The notes beneath the pieces are model-generated. The model saw nothing but the letters and a program-made list of their open reading frames with translations. It did not search any database and had not been told where the DNA came from. Position numbers and translations under genes: made by a program. Shown here piece by piece: positions 53,765 to 63,053 of a DNA stretch of 64,000 nucleotides (positions within the stretch are counted from its first letter, which is position 1; every line of letters begins with the position of its first letter). Source of the stretch: Leucobacter sp. OH1287 (GTDB lineage: Bacteria; Actinomycetota; Actinomycetes; Actinomycetales; Microbacteriaceae); NCBI RefSeq assembly GCF_003859945.1, contig NZ_RQYM01000004.1, positions 1 through 64,000 of the forward strand. Direction: 5' to 3'.

Positions 53765-54991
53765 TTAGGAATCTAACCAACCCTCGCTGAGAACCCGGGC
53801 GCTGGCTTTGCCGCTGTGGACCTCGCGCACAAACTCCTTCCCCTCGGCGGCGAGCTTGTGGATCCGCCCCCGATCTGTCACGAGCTCGGTGATAACCCGC
53901 TCAATCGTGTCGGGCGTCGCCTCAACAATCGGCAACTCAAGGCCGGACTCCTGCAGCACAGTTTCGCGGGTCGCCTCGGTGATGTGGCCGAGCACAACAC
54001 AGCCGGCCGCCATCGCCTCAATCGCGGTAACACCGTAGCTGCCGAGACGGAACTGGTCCAGCACAATATCCGCCTCACCGTAGAGCTCCGGCATCTTTTC
54101 GGACGGGATGCCGACCACGCGCCGGTACTCAATCAGCCCAGCGTCAGCGAGCCGGTGAAGCGCCGGCTCAATCAGGTCTGTGCCCTTAATCAACGGTTTG
54201 CTCGGCACGTGCACGACCAGCGGCTTCTCGCGGTCGCCGCTGTGCTGCTTCTTCGCGCCGAACCACTTGGCGGTGTCGATAACGGTTGGGCACCACCTCG
54301 CCTCCGGCAAGAACAGCTGCAGATCGGGGGTTGAAACAAACACCCTGCCACCCAGCGACTTGAGCGCCGCAATATTGGCGCGCGCCATCCGCTCCTCACC
54401 CTGCCAGTAGTAGCCGGGGTCGTGGAACAGCGACCACGGTGACTCCCTGCGGTGGATCGTGGGGACGCGCACATCGGTTCCGTGCGCCAAAAACGCGACG
54501 TTCAGGCCGCGCGACCGCAGCTCCCTCACCTCCGCGCGCAGTGACTTAAAGCGCCGCCCCAGAATCTGCCGCTCCGCTTCGATCAACACGTGGCTGCACT
54601 CGGAAACGGTTGCGAGCTGCCGATCCTGCCAGCTGCGGGATCCGGCATAGACGTGCAGCGGAATCTCGGTGTCGGTGGGGAACGCAAACCCGCCCGGCAC
54701 CTCAACCGCGTAGGCATACGCCCAGGTGTCCTCACGGTGCTCCTCAAGCGCCCGCGCCCACAGCGTGCCCTGCCCCGCGTAGTTAACCGGGGCGATAACC
54801 ACCCGGGTTGCCACCTCAGCCGGCACCCGCGGCGGGGTGAGCTGCGGTTTCTTCTCGCCACGGTACTGTGAGAGGATCCGCAAAACCACAACCGGGGTGT
54901 TTGTCATCGCGTAGTCGATCAGCCGGTTAACAAACCGCGGCAGTCGGTTGCGGTTATTCAGCAGTTTGTAGACGAGCTGCAGCGGGTTCAT
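53765..54991 (-). CDS. Glycosyltransferase (GT-B), paralogue of the one at 61863
   Basis: A 408-residue transferase. The N-terminal part holds VNYAGQGTLWARAL, AVEVPGGFAF and VAFLAHGTDVRV; the donor part holds VFVSTPDLQLFLP, KGTDLIEPAL, DIVLDQFRLG and GSYGVTAIEAMA. The paralogue at 61863-63053 shares nearly all these motifs, so both arose by duplication. The start ATG 54991 overlaps the acyltransferase stop (ATGA) and has GGGAGG upstream; the longer frame is basic nonsense. It ends the operon that begins at 57308. Confidence 0.87.
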   Translation of the reverse strand: MNPLQLVYKLLNNRNRLPRFVNRLIDYAMTNTPVVVLRILSQYRGEKKPQLTPPRVPAEVATRVVIAPVNYAGQGTLWARALEEHREDTWAYAYAVEVPGGFAFPTDTEIPLHVYAGSRSWQDRQLATVSECSHVLIEAERQILGRRFKSLRAEVRELRSRGLNVAFLAHGTDVRVPTIHRRESPWSLFHDPGYYWQGEERMARANIAALKSLGGRVFVSTPDLQLFLPEARWCPTVIDTAKWFGAKKQHSGDREKPLVVHVPSKPLIKGTDLIEPALHRLADAGLIEYRRVVGIPSEKMPELYGEADIVLDQFRLGSYGVTAIEAMAAGCVVLGHITEATRETVLQESGLELPIVEATPDTIERVITELVTDRGRIHKLAAEGKEFVREVHSGKASARVLSEGWLDS

Positions 54992-56217
54992 CGGGCACCT
55001 CCCGCAGGGTTTGCGGCCTTGGCGGCGGGATCCGCGGCTACGGGCGCTGGTGCGGGATCCGCCCCGGCGCTCTTTGCGGCCTTGGCGGCGTCGTGACGGC
55101 TGCGCCACCCGCGAATTACCCGCTCACACGGCTTTTCAACGAAACTGTGCAGCAGCCAGGCGAGCGCTAGCGCGACCACGAAAGTGACCGCGTACCAGCC
55201 GAGGTTTCGCCAGCTGCTGCCCTGATAACCGAAGATAGCGAGGAACGTATAGAGCACGGTTGCGTGCACCAGATAGAACGCGAACGACACCTCACCGAGC
55301 TTCACCAGCACCCGGTTGCGGTAGCTGGAGAAGCCGCCGCGAATATCGCGCAGCGCAACACTGTAGATCAGCAGCGCAAACAGCAGCACCAGAATCGGCA
55401 CGATCAGTTTGCTAAACACCGCTATCAGATAGATATCTGGGAAGCGGGGAGCCACAAACACCTGGGCGACGACCACGGCGGCGATAGCGGATCCAACCAG
55501 CAAAGGCGGCACCTTCACCCTGACACCGCTCATCAAAAGCAGCGCGAGCGCAACTCCGAGGGTGTACTCGCTAACCCGCGCAACCGGGGGCGGGATCATG
55601 TCAAACAGCTCAGGTGCTTTCAGCTTCCCGATCGGGTAGGTGACGATCGCGGCCGCGCTAACAACCGCCAAAACCGCGGCGCCGCGGGCACGCAGTCCTC
55701 GCATCGCAACAAACAGCAGCGGTGTGATCGCGTAAAAGAAGAACTCCGCGGTCAGCGTCCACGCAGCCGGGTTACCGGAGAACAGCACAACCGGATCATT
55801 CGACCAGCCCTGCAAAAGCGGGATAGACAGCGAGAGAATCCCCCAGTCATAGGGTTTAACCCAGTCCGCCGACGCATCCGGGTTGGCGCTGTAGAACACC
55901 GGCAGGGCGATCAGCAGCGCAACAAAGTGGGCCGGGTAGATCCTGCCGAAGCGGCGCCAGTAGAAGGTTGGCGCGGAGGTGGAATCACGGTGTGACCAGG
56001 CGATAACGAAACCGGAGAGCACAAAGAAGAAGGCAACACCCATGTAGCCGTAGTTGGCGAGCCCGCTAACACCGGGCAGCTCCGCGAGCACCCCCATGTG
56101 AAACAGGAAAACCCCGAACGCCGCCCACCAGCGAAGGCCCGTTAGTGAGTCAAGCCGGGGCCGTGGGGAAACAAATATCGAGAGGCGCCGCTCGGTTGTT
56201 GTGTGTGCCAGGGTCAT
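54988..56217 (-). CDS. Acyltransferase 3 family membrane protein (OafA-like)
   Basis: A 409-residue protein with about ten helices. The N-terminal signature RLDSLTGLRWWAAFGVFLFH has the Arg and His typical of the family, and SFAFYLVHATVLY ends it. The family moves acetyl or succinyl groups onto surface sugars. The C-terminus is an Ala/Pro tail (DPAPAPVAADPAAKAANPAG). It follows the GT2 gene by 8 bases and overlaps the next GT, giving a three-gene operon for a modified glycan. Confidence 0.88.
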   Translation of the reverse strand: MTLAHTTTERRLSIFVSPRPRLDSLTGLRWWAAFGVFLFHMGVLAELPGVSGLANYGYMGVAFFFVLSGFVIAWSHRDSTSAPTFYWRRFGRIYPAHFVALLIALPVFYSANPDASADWVKPYDWGILSLSIPLLQGWSNDPVVLFSGNPAAWTLTAEFFFYAITPLLFVAMRGLRARGAAVLAVVSAAAIVTYPIGKLKAPELFDMIPPPVARVSEYTLGVALALLLMSGVRVKVPPLLVGSAIAAVVVAQVFVAPRFPDIYLIAVFSKLIVPILVLLFALLIYSVALRDIRGGFSSYRNRVLVKLGEVSFAFYLVHATVLYTFLAIFGYQGSSWRNLGWYAVTFVVALALAWLLHSFVEKPCERVIRGWRSRHDAAKAAKSAGADPAPAPVAADPAAKAANPAGGAR

Positions 56218-56225
56218 TCCTTATT

Positions 56226-57308
56226 TTACTTTCCAAATCTCTGCACGAGCAGCTGCGCAATCCGCAACCGCAGTGGTGCCTGGGGGTGTAATAGATGTTT
56301 TAGATTGCTGGTTAGCACCGTGTCAAGGCCTGTGAAACGGTTGGCGCGCGCTGCGAGTTTGTGGAGAGCATCGCCCCTCACCTCACCAGAGACAATCCCA
56401 CCAACAAACTGGGCCTCAGCCCTAGACAAAACCCGCAAAACAGAAGGCTCAGCAGCAACAACCAAACGAGTCACACGCTGCAACTCCAAAAACTCATCAC
56501 CCTCAAGCTGCCCACCAGACCGCAACAAAACCGTGTTCCCAACAACCTGCCGCAAAACCTGACTAAACACCGCAACCCGAGACGCCCGCGACCCAAAATA
56601 CGGCATCTTCGGATCAAGCAGCAGCGACACAACCGCCAAATCCTCTGTAAACGAACGAGAAGTATAAGTCACCCTGTCGGTTTGGTCCTCAAAACCAACA
56701 TAACAGCGGGAGCGCGGCGCAAACACAACCCGACTACTAAACCACAGCCGCAAGCTCAAAGGCTGATCCTCACCGGTAGCAAGCCCCATCTCAAGCCGAT
56801 AATCTGCAAGCGCCTCACGACTAATCAACCCCAAGGGCGCAACCCGGTAACTAAGCCGATCTAACACCGGATCACAAACCCGCTCACGCCCAAACAACCA
56901 ACCCGGACGCACCGGCGGATACGAAAACACAGCACCGTGATTGAACCTAATCGGCGCGATAACAACCCCCGCCTGATGCTTCTTCGCCAACGCAAGCCAC
57001 TGATCCAGCGCGCCAGGCTCAAGCGCATCATCAGACCCGACCAGTGAAACCCAGGGCGCATCCGCCTGATCAAAACCATAGTTCATCGGCCCCGCCGGGC
57101 TTTTCACACCGTCGTTAAACTCCAACAGCCTAACCCTGGGATCCGCCGCCAAAACACCCAACCGGTCACGAATCGGATCCACCTCGGTGTTGTGCACAAC
57201 AACTAAAACCCGAACATCACACTCGTTCTCCAAAACCGAAGCAACAGCGCGCTCAATCGGCCGCTCAGGCGTGTGCACAGCAATCACAACATCAACAACA
57301 GACCCCAC
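56226..57308 (-). CDS. GT2-family glycosyltransferase with unusual codon use
   Basis: A 360-residue GT-A transferase with DVVIAVHTPERPIERAVASV at the nucleotide end and SLVGSDDALEPGAL as the metal-binding acidic motif. The C-terminal 120 residues are outside the core. I chose GTG 57308 because AAGGGG lies five bases upstream; GTG 57314 is possible. Almost every codon ends in G or T, so the plus strand reads as A/C-rich from about 56380 to 57310, quite unlike its neighbours, which favour C and G. This suggests recent transfer. Confidence 0.85.
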   Translation of the reverse strand: MGSVVDVVIAVHTPERPIERAVASVLENECDVRVLVVVHNTEVDPIRDRLGVLAADPRVRLLEFNDGVKSPAGPMNYGFDQADAPWVSLVGSDDALEPGALDQWLALAKKHQAGVVIAPIRFNHGAVFSYPPVRPGWLFGRERVCDPVLDRLSYRVAPLGLISREALADYRLEMGLATGEDQPLSLRLWFSSRVVFAPRSRCYVGFEDQTDRVTYTSRSFTEDLAVVSLLLDPKMPYFGSRASRVAVFSQVLRQVVGNTVLLRSGGQLEGDEFLELQRVTRLVVAAEPSVLRVLSRAEAQFVGGIVSGEVRGDALHKLAARANRFTGLDTVLTSNLKHLLHPQAPLRLRIAQLLVQRFGK

Positions 57309-57481
57309 AAACACCCCTTACAAGTCGTTTTCGGCACTGTCTTAAATTTTAGTCGGTGAAAGCTGCGTATCTGCGGCGGATACGCCCGGTTTTTAAGGAG
57401 GCGGCAACCCGACTAGAGCGGCGAGCGCCCGAGCGATCCCCTAAAAGCACTGATCTTCCGGTTACTTAGGCGGTCGGACGC

Positions 57482-57489
57482 TATAGAAT
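57482..57489 (+). promoter_or_regulatory. Candidate -10 element of the GT2-DUF2304-glf operon
   Basis: TATAGAAT ends seven bases before the ATG at 57497, a spacing expected for a leaderless start. No good -35 is seen. The 173-base gap (57315-57487) also contains TTTTAAGGAGGC without a gene behind it. Confidence 0.35.
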
Positions 57490-57496
57490 GGAAAGC

Positions 57497-58207
57497 ATGA
57501 CAGCCGACCCGCAACTCAGCAGCACAGCCGCGAGTGATTTAAAGCACGCCGACACCTGGATTGTTATTCCACTGTTTAACGAGGCGACTGTCATCGCTGA
57601 CGTTGTTGCTGAGCTGCGTGAGCAGTACAGCAATGTGCTGTGTATTAACGACTGTTCAACCGATAACAGCGCAGCGGTTGCTGCCGCGGCGGGCGCCGAG
57701 GTGATAAACCACCCGATTAACCTCGGGCAGGGTGCGGCGCTGCAGACCGGTTTCGACTATGCGCTGGAGTGCGGAGCGAAATACGTTATCACCTTCGACG
57801 CTGACGGCCAGCACCGACTGGTTGACGCGAACGCGATGCTCGCGCTTGCCCGCGAGCGGGATCTCGCGATTGTTTTCGGATCACGCTTCCTCGACGACCG
57901 TACCAAACCGGGACTGTTGAAGAAGATTGTCCTAAAAACCGCGGTGTGGGCAACCAACCTGGGCACGCGCATGAAACTCACCGATGCCCACAACGGGCTC
58001 CGGGTGATTCGCGCTGATGCGCTGCGACTTATCCAGTTGAAGCAGGATCGGATGGCTCACGGCACCGAGATTGTTGTGCAGCTCGGCCGCACCGGGCTGC
58101 CGTGGGCGGAGCACCCGGTTGAGGTTATATACACCGACTACTCCAGGGCTAAAGGCCAGTCGCTGCTCAACTCGATTAACATTCTGATCGACCTGATTAT
58201 TAGGTAG
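57497..58207 (+). CDS. GT2-family glycosyltransferase (polyprenyl-phosphate mannosyltransferase-like)
   Basis: A protein of about 236 residues of the Dpm1-like GT2 group. It has WIVIPLFNEATVIADVV, DDCSTDNSAA-like INDCSTDNSAAVA, TFDADGQHRLVDA (metal-binding DAD) and DAHNGLRVIRADALRLI. It would transfer a sugar to or from polyprenyl phosphate. The ATG at 57488 overlaps the likely -10 element, so 57497 is preferred. Eight bases later comes DUF2304, a pairing seen in many actinobacterial glycan loci. Confidence 0.88.
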   Translation: MTADPQLSSTAASDLKHADTWIVIPLFNEATVIADVVAELREQYSNVLCINDCSTDNSAAVAAAAGAEVINHPINLGQGAALQTGFDYALECGAKYVITFDADGQHRLVDANAMLALARERDLAIVFGSRFLDDRTKPGLLKKIVLKTAVWATNLGTRMKLTDAHNGLRVIRADALRLIQLKQDRMAHGTEIVVQLGRTGLPWAEHPVEVIYTDYSRAKGQSLLNSINILIDLIIR

Positions 58208-58214
58208 GCACCCG

Positions 58215-58583
58215 ATGGAAATTATTAAGCTGCTGTTACTGGTTGCGGTGTTTGCGCTGGCCGCGATGCTGTTCAGGTCGATCCGCGCCGAAAAATCACT
58301 CGCCTTAAAACGCCTTTTGGCGCTGCTGTTTGTGGCCGCCGCGATTATCGCGGTGCTGTTCCCGCAACTGTTAACCGCGGTTGCCGGTTTCTTCGGGGTT
58401 GGTCGCGGCACCGACTTCCTGCTCTACGTCTTTATTGTTGCGGTTTGCGCGTTTGCGATCGCGGTTATCAGGGCGAAGGCGAGGGCGGACGCCAGGGTCA
58501 CCAAGCTGGCACGCGCGGTGGCGCTTGCTGAGGCGCGGGCTGCCAGGATCCACCGAGAAAATAATTCGGGCGAACAGCGGTAA
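58215..58583 (+). CDS. DUF2304 family membrane protein
   Basis: A 122-residue protein with three hydrophobic helices (about 5-20, 33-57 and 66-84) and a basic cytosolic helix (residues 85-115, rich in Ala and Arg). DUF2304 genes commonly follow a Dpm1-like glycosyltransferase; the protein may anchor that enzyme at the membrane. Function is not established. Confidence 0.85.
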   Translation: MEIIKLLLLVAVFALAAMLFRSIRAEKSLALKRLLALLFVAAAIIAVLFPQLLTAVAGFFGVGRGTDFLLYVFIVAVCAFAIAVIRAKARADARVTKLARAVALAEARAARIHRENNSGEQR

Positions 58584-58614
58584 TTTTAAAGCCGCGAGGG
58601 GGCTGCTAGCTTAG

Positions 58615-59772
<1,158 letters not shown>

Positions 59773-59884
59773 CACGTGGCGCTGCGCGACCCTCAGCGGC
59801 AGCACAGCACTGTGTGGTGTCGCTGCGGCGCTGCCGTGGCACTGTCGCTGATCTACCGCGCAGCGCTGCCGCGTCTGGCACAGG

Positions 59885-59914
59885 AAAAGGCCCGGGATAA
59901 ATCCCGGGCCTTTT
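59885..59914. terminator. Bidirectional terminator after glf
   Basis: AAAAGGCCCGGGAT (59885-59898) pairs perfectly with ATCCCGGGCCTTTT (59901-59914), with T-runs on both strands. It serves glf (+) and the surface protein ending at 59942 (-). Confidence 0.95.
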
Positions 59915-59941
59915 GCTTTCGCTGCCTAGCTAGCTAGCAGG

Positions 59942-60874
59942 TTACTGGTGAGCCTTGCGGCGCTTCACCTGCGCGGTCATCATACCCGCACCGAGCAGCA
60001 GCAGACCAGCAGCGGCGGTCAGGTACATGCCGTTGAGGGCAGAACCTGTCTGTGCGAGTGCAGGCTTGTCAGCTGCTTTCGGAGCTGGCTGTGCTGGCTG
60101 TACCGGCTGTGGGTTGTCAGCTGCCGGCGGTGTTACCGAACCGGTTCCTGGGTTAGGGCCAGGGTTTGGTGTTGGTGTCGGCGGGTTGTTTGGAGCCGGC
60201 GGGTTGTTTGGAGCCGGCGGGTTGTTTGGAGCCGGAGGAGCTGGCGGGGCTGGCTCCGCGCTGTTCAGCAGCTCAACCTCGGTTGACTGCTGGTTGGTGA
60301 TCACGAAGGTCACCTCGTTCTTTGACTCCTTACCGTTTACGGCGAAGGCTGGCTCACTCCAGGCGATAGCCGGGTTGGCCGAGTTGGCTGAGCTCAGGTC
60401 CTCGGTGAGGGTGATCTTGGTGCCAACCGGGAAGGTGCCGTTGTAGGTGTTGTTCTTACCGATCTCGATGGTCATGTCAACCGGGTTTGCTGGTGCCTGC
60501 CAGCCCGGGTAGTCAGCAGCTGACTTACCAGCTGGCAGCTCCCACTTCACCTTGCCGGTGAAGCTGGTGCCGTTAGCAACCTGGTTAACAGCGGTGCCGG
60601 TCACCTTCTTGGTGACACCGAAGCCGCCGAAACCGTCCTCCATGGTCACCGTGATTTTGAAGGTGTCAACGTAGGAGTTGCTGTTCTCTCGGGTTTCGTT
60701 AGTGCCCTCAAGGGTTGCGCTGTTGCCGTAGACAACACCCGGCTTGATCTTGTCACCGTCTGGCTTAGTGGTATAGCGCAGGCGGTAGTTGGTGTCAGGC
60801 TGGAAAGGACCGGTGATAGTGAACTTCGCCTTGTTTGAAGCGAGCACCTCAACGTTCACGGTGAAGCCCGGCAC
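59942..60874 (-). CDS. Sortase-type surface adhesin, C-terminal part after an in-frame TAA
   Basis: A 310-residue open frame with a beta-rich region (TNYRLRYTTKPDG) and a second Ig-like domain (KKVTGTAVNQVANGTSFTG, then GTFPVGTKITLTEDLS). A Pro/Asn linker APNNPPAPNNPP follows, then sorting signal LAQTG, a hydrophobic helix and KRRKAHQ. The start GTG 60874 has no ribosome site. The frame is open back through 21 further codons (DKIAAIF...) to a TAA at 60938-60940, and beyond it the same domain goes on. The intact gene would be 59942-61684, about 580 residues. The stop falls inside a folded domain, so without readthrough no anchored protein is made. Confidence 0.82.
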   Translation of the reverse strand: MPGFTVNVEVLASNKAKFTITGPFQPDTNYRLRYTTKPDGDKIKPGVVYGNSATLEGTNETRENSNSYVDTFKITVTMEDGFGGFGVTKKVTGTAVNQVANGTSFTGKVKWELPAGKSAADYPGWQAPANPVDMTIEIGKNNTYNGTFPVGTKITLTEDLSSANSANPAIAWSEPAFAVNGKESKNEVTFVITNQQSTEVELLNSAEPAPPAPPAPNNPPAPNNPPAPNNPPTPTPNPGPNPGTGSVTPPAADNPQPVQPAQPAPKAADKPALAQTGSALNGMYLTAAAGLLLLGAGMMTAQVKRRKAHQ

Positions 60875-60937
60875 GTTGAACTTTGCCTTGTTGTCGGTTT
60901 TACTGTCGTACTGATCGAAGATCGCAGCAATCTTGTC

Positions 60938-61684
60938 TTAATCGTCGAAGGTGTGTTCTGGACCACTCAGGGTGTCGATAAAGGAGATTGTCTGGGTTGA
61001 ACCGTCAGCGGTGCGGCCGAGTGCCTTAGCAACAAAGTCCGCGCCGAAGCCGAGTGACCAGTGAACACGGGTCGCATTGTAAGCGATTGAAACGGTGTTC
61101 TTTCCGAAGGTCCATGGGCCGTAGCCGTTACCGACGGTCTTGATCAGCTCGTTGTTTGGCAGGGGCAGCGGGGTAACCTTGCCGTTCAGGTCGAAGGTGC
61201 TGGTGCCGCTGGTGGTTGCCTTCTGCGCGGTCAGCAGTGCGCGACCCTCACCGTGAATATTGATTTTGCCGCGGATTGCGTCATTGAAGGTGCAGGTGAT
61301 TTTGCGTTCTAACAGCTCGCACTTACCAACAGAGGTGCCCTGGAACTCAAATGGCAGCTCCTGGATGCTCTCACGGGTTTTAAACTCGTCAGGCAAGCCG
61401 ATTGAGAAAGAGTCTCCCGGCTGTGGATTTGCGTTGCTTGCATCCCACTTGAAATTCAAAGCTGCAGCCCGCCATACAGTGAGTGAGTCCTTGGTGTCAG
61501 CGCCCCGGCCGTTAACGGTTACCAGCGGTTCAGCTGTAACGGTGATGTTCGGGTTATCTGCTGCGTGAGCGGCTGTCGCCACGCTTCCGAGTGAAGCGCC
61601 AGAAACGATCAGCGTAGCTGCTGCGCCGCTCGCAAGGAGTGACAGCAGCTTAGACTTTGCGCGTCCTGCTCTAGTGTTTTTCAT
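60938..61684 (-). CDS. Sortase-type surface adhesin, N-terminal part before the TAA
   Basis: A 248-residue fragment. A signal peptide ends at Ala41 (ATAAHA|ADNP). The first domain resembles the N2 domain of MSCRAMM adhesins (QPGDSFSIGLPDEFK, then TFNDAIRGKINIHGEG), and the next begins THWSLGF-like VHWSLGFGADF. It ends GPEHTFDD then TAA. The start ATG 61684 has GAGGA eight bases upstream; the frame also reaches 61705. If the stop is real, only a soluble, unanchored fragment is secreted. The 61706-61862 gap holds the promoter, not identified. Confidence 0.82.
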   Translation of the reverse strand: MKNTRAGRAKSKLLSLLASGAAATLIVSGASLGSVATAAHAADNPNITVTAEPLVTVNGRGADTKDSLTVWRAAALNFKWDASNANPQPGDSFSIGLPDEFKTRESIQELPFEFQGTSVGKCELLERKITCTFNDAIRGKINIHGEGRALLTAQKATTSGTSTFDLNGKVTPLPLPNNELIKTVGNGYGPWTFGKNTVSIAYNATRVHWSLGFGADFVAKALGRTADGSTQTISFIDTLSGPEHTFDD

Positions 61685-61862
61685 GTAATCATCCTCATTA
61701 ACCACTAATTAGTTATCGATCGTGAGGAGGCCTCTGGGGGTAGTGGTTACATACATACTAATGAATCAGGGATGAATCAGTCAAACGAACGCTGACAATC
61801 CTTCAAGTCCTGGCGTGTCAACACGCAATTCTGAGCTGACAGCCAGTTTTCTGGGGCAGTAA

Positions 61863-63053
61863 CTACTGCGGCCGCAACCAGTTCTGCAGCAGCGCCCGCG
61901 CGCTAAACTCGCCGCTGTGCACCTCTTTAACGAAGCGCTGGCCCGCCTGGATCCGCTCGCTAAACCCTGCCTGATCGCTGATCAACTCACGCAGCACGGA
62001 GCCGATCTGGTTCGCCTCGCAGCTGACAATCGGCAGCGACACGCCGGTAGCCTCCTCAACCGCGCGCTCAACCTGCGGGGTGATGTGGCCGACAACAACG
62101 CAGCCGGCTGCCATCGCCTCAACCGCGGTTACACCGTAGCTGCCAGCCCTGAACTGGTCGAGCACAATATCGGCGTTCTGGTACACCTCCGGCATCTTCG
62201 CGGACGGCACGTTCTGGATCCGCTGATAGTCAATAACCCCGGCGCGCTCCAGCTCAAACAGCAGCGGCTCGATAATGTCGGTGCCCTTCTCCGCGGCGCG
62301 GCTCGGCGCGTGCACAACCAGCGGACGCTCCCGTTTAGGCTTCGGCGAATCACTGCGCCACCGCTGCAAGTCAATCGCAACCGGGCACCAGATCGCCTCC
62401 GGGGTGTAGACGAGCAGGTCGGGGGTTGAAACAAACACCGGCCCGGTTAGTTCGCGGATCGCGGCAATATTGCGCCGCGACAGCCACTCGGCCCGGAAAT
62501 TATCGGCGCCGGGTTCCGCGTGAATCGACCAGCGGGTCTGCTTCACGTGCTGTGAGGGGACGCGGATGTCGGTGCCGTGGGCGAGGAAGGCGACGTTAAC
62601 ACCCGCGGCGCGCAGCGCCCGCACCTCCTGCTTAAAGTTCTGGAAGAGGTTACCAAACAGCCTCACCTCCGCCTCCAGCAGCACAAAATCGGCTCCGCTC
62701 AGGAAGCGCAGCTGCTGTTTTTGCCACGCACGCGAGGTCTCGTAAACGGCGACTGGGATCTCACTGTCGACCGCGAAACTGAAACCGCCCGGCACCTCAA
62801 CTGCGTAGGAGTGCGCGGCAAGGTCGCTCGCCGCCGCAACCGCGTTCCCCCAAACATAGCCCTGACCGGCGTAGTTTACCGGCCCGATAACGAGCAGCTG
62901 TTTCTGCGGGTCGGTAGTCGGCAGGGCGGGAACCTGGCCGGCCTTGCCCAGCTGGATCCGCCGCAAAAACCGCCGCAGCCACGCCGGCAGGAAGTCAACG
63001 CCGACCTGGATAAGTCGCCGCCCGATGCCGCCCAGCTTGTTCACCAAACTCAC
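61863..63053 (-). CDS. Glycosyltransferase (GT-B), paralogue of the one at 53765
   Basis: A 396-residue transferase with VNYAGQGYVWGNAV, AVEVPGGFSFAV, VAFLAHGTDIRVPSQ, VFVSTPDLLVYTP, KGTDIIEPLL and GSYGVTAVEAMA. The last region binds the sugar nucleotide. The GTG start overlaps the TAG of the ABC transporter gene, so the two are coupled and the product is likely a glycan moved by that transporter. Nearly the same motifs occur in the gene at 53765-54991. Confidence 0.87.
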   Translation of the reverse strand: MSLVNKLGGIGRRLIQVGVDFLPAWLRRFLRRIQLGKAGQVPALPTTDPQKQLLVIGPVNYAGQGYVWGNAVAAASDLAAHSYAVEVPGGFSFAVDSEIPVAVYETSRAWQKQQLRFLSGADFVLLEAEVRLFGNLFQNFKQEVRALRAAGVNVAFLAHGTDIRVPSQHVKQTRWSIHAEPGADNFRAEWLSRRNIAAIRELTGPVFVSTPDLLVYTPEAIWCPVAIDLQRWRSDSPKPKRERPLVVHAPSRAAEKGTDIIEPLLFELERAGVIDYQRIQNVPSAKMPEVYQNADIVLDQFRAGSYGVTAVEAMAAGCVVVGHITPQVERAVEEATGVSLPIVSCEANQIGSVLRELISDQAGFSERIQAGQRFVKEVHSGEFSARALLQNWLRPQ

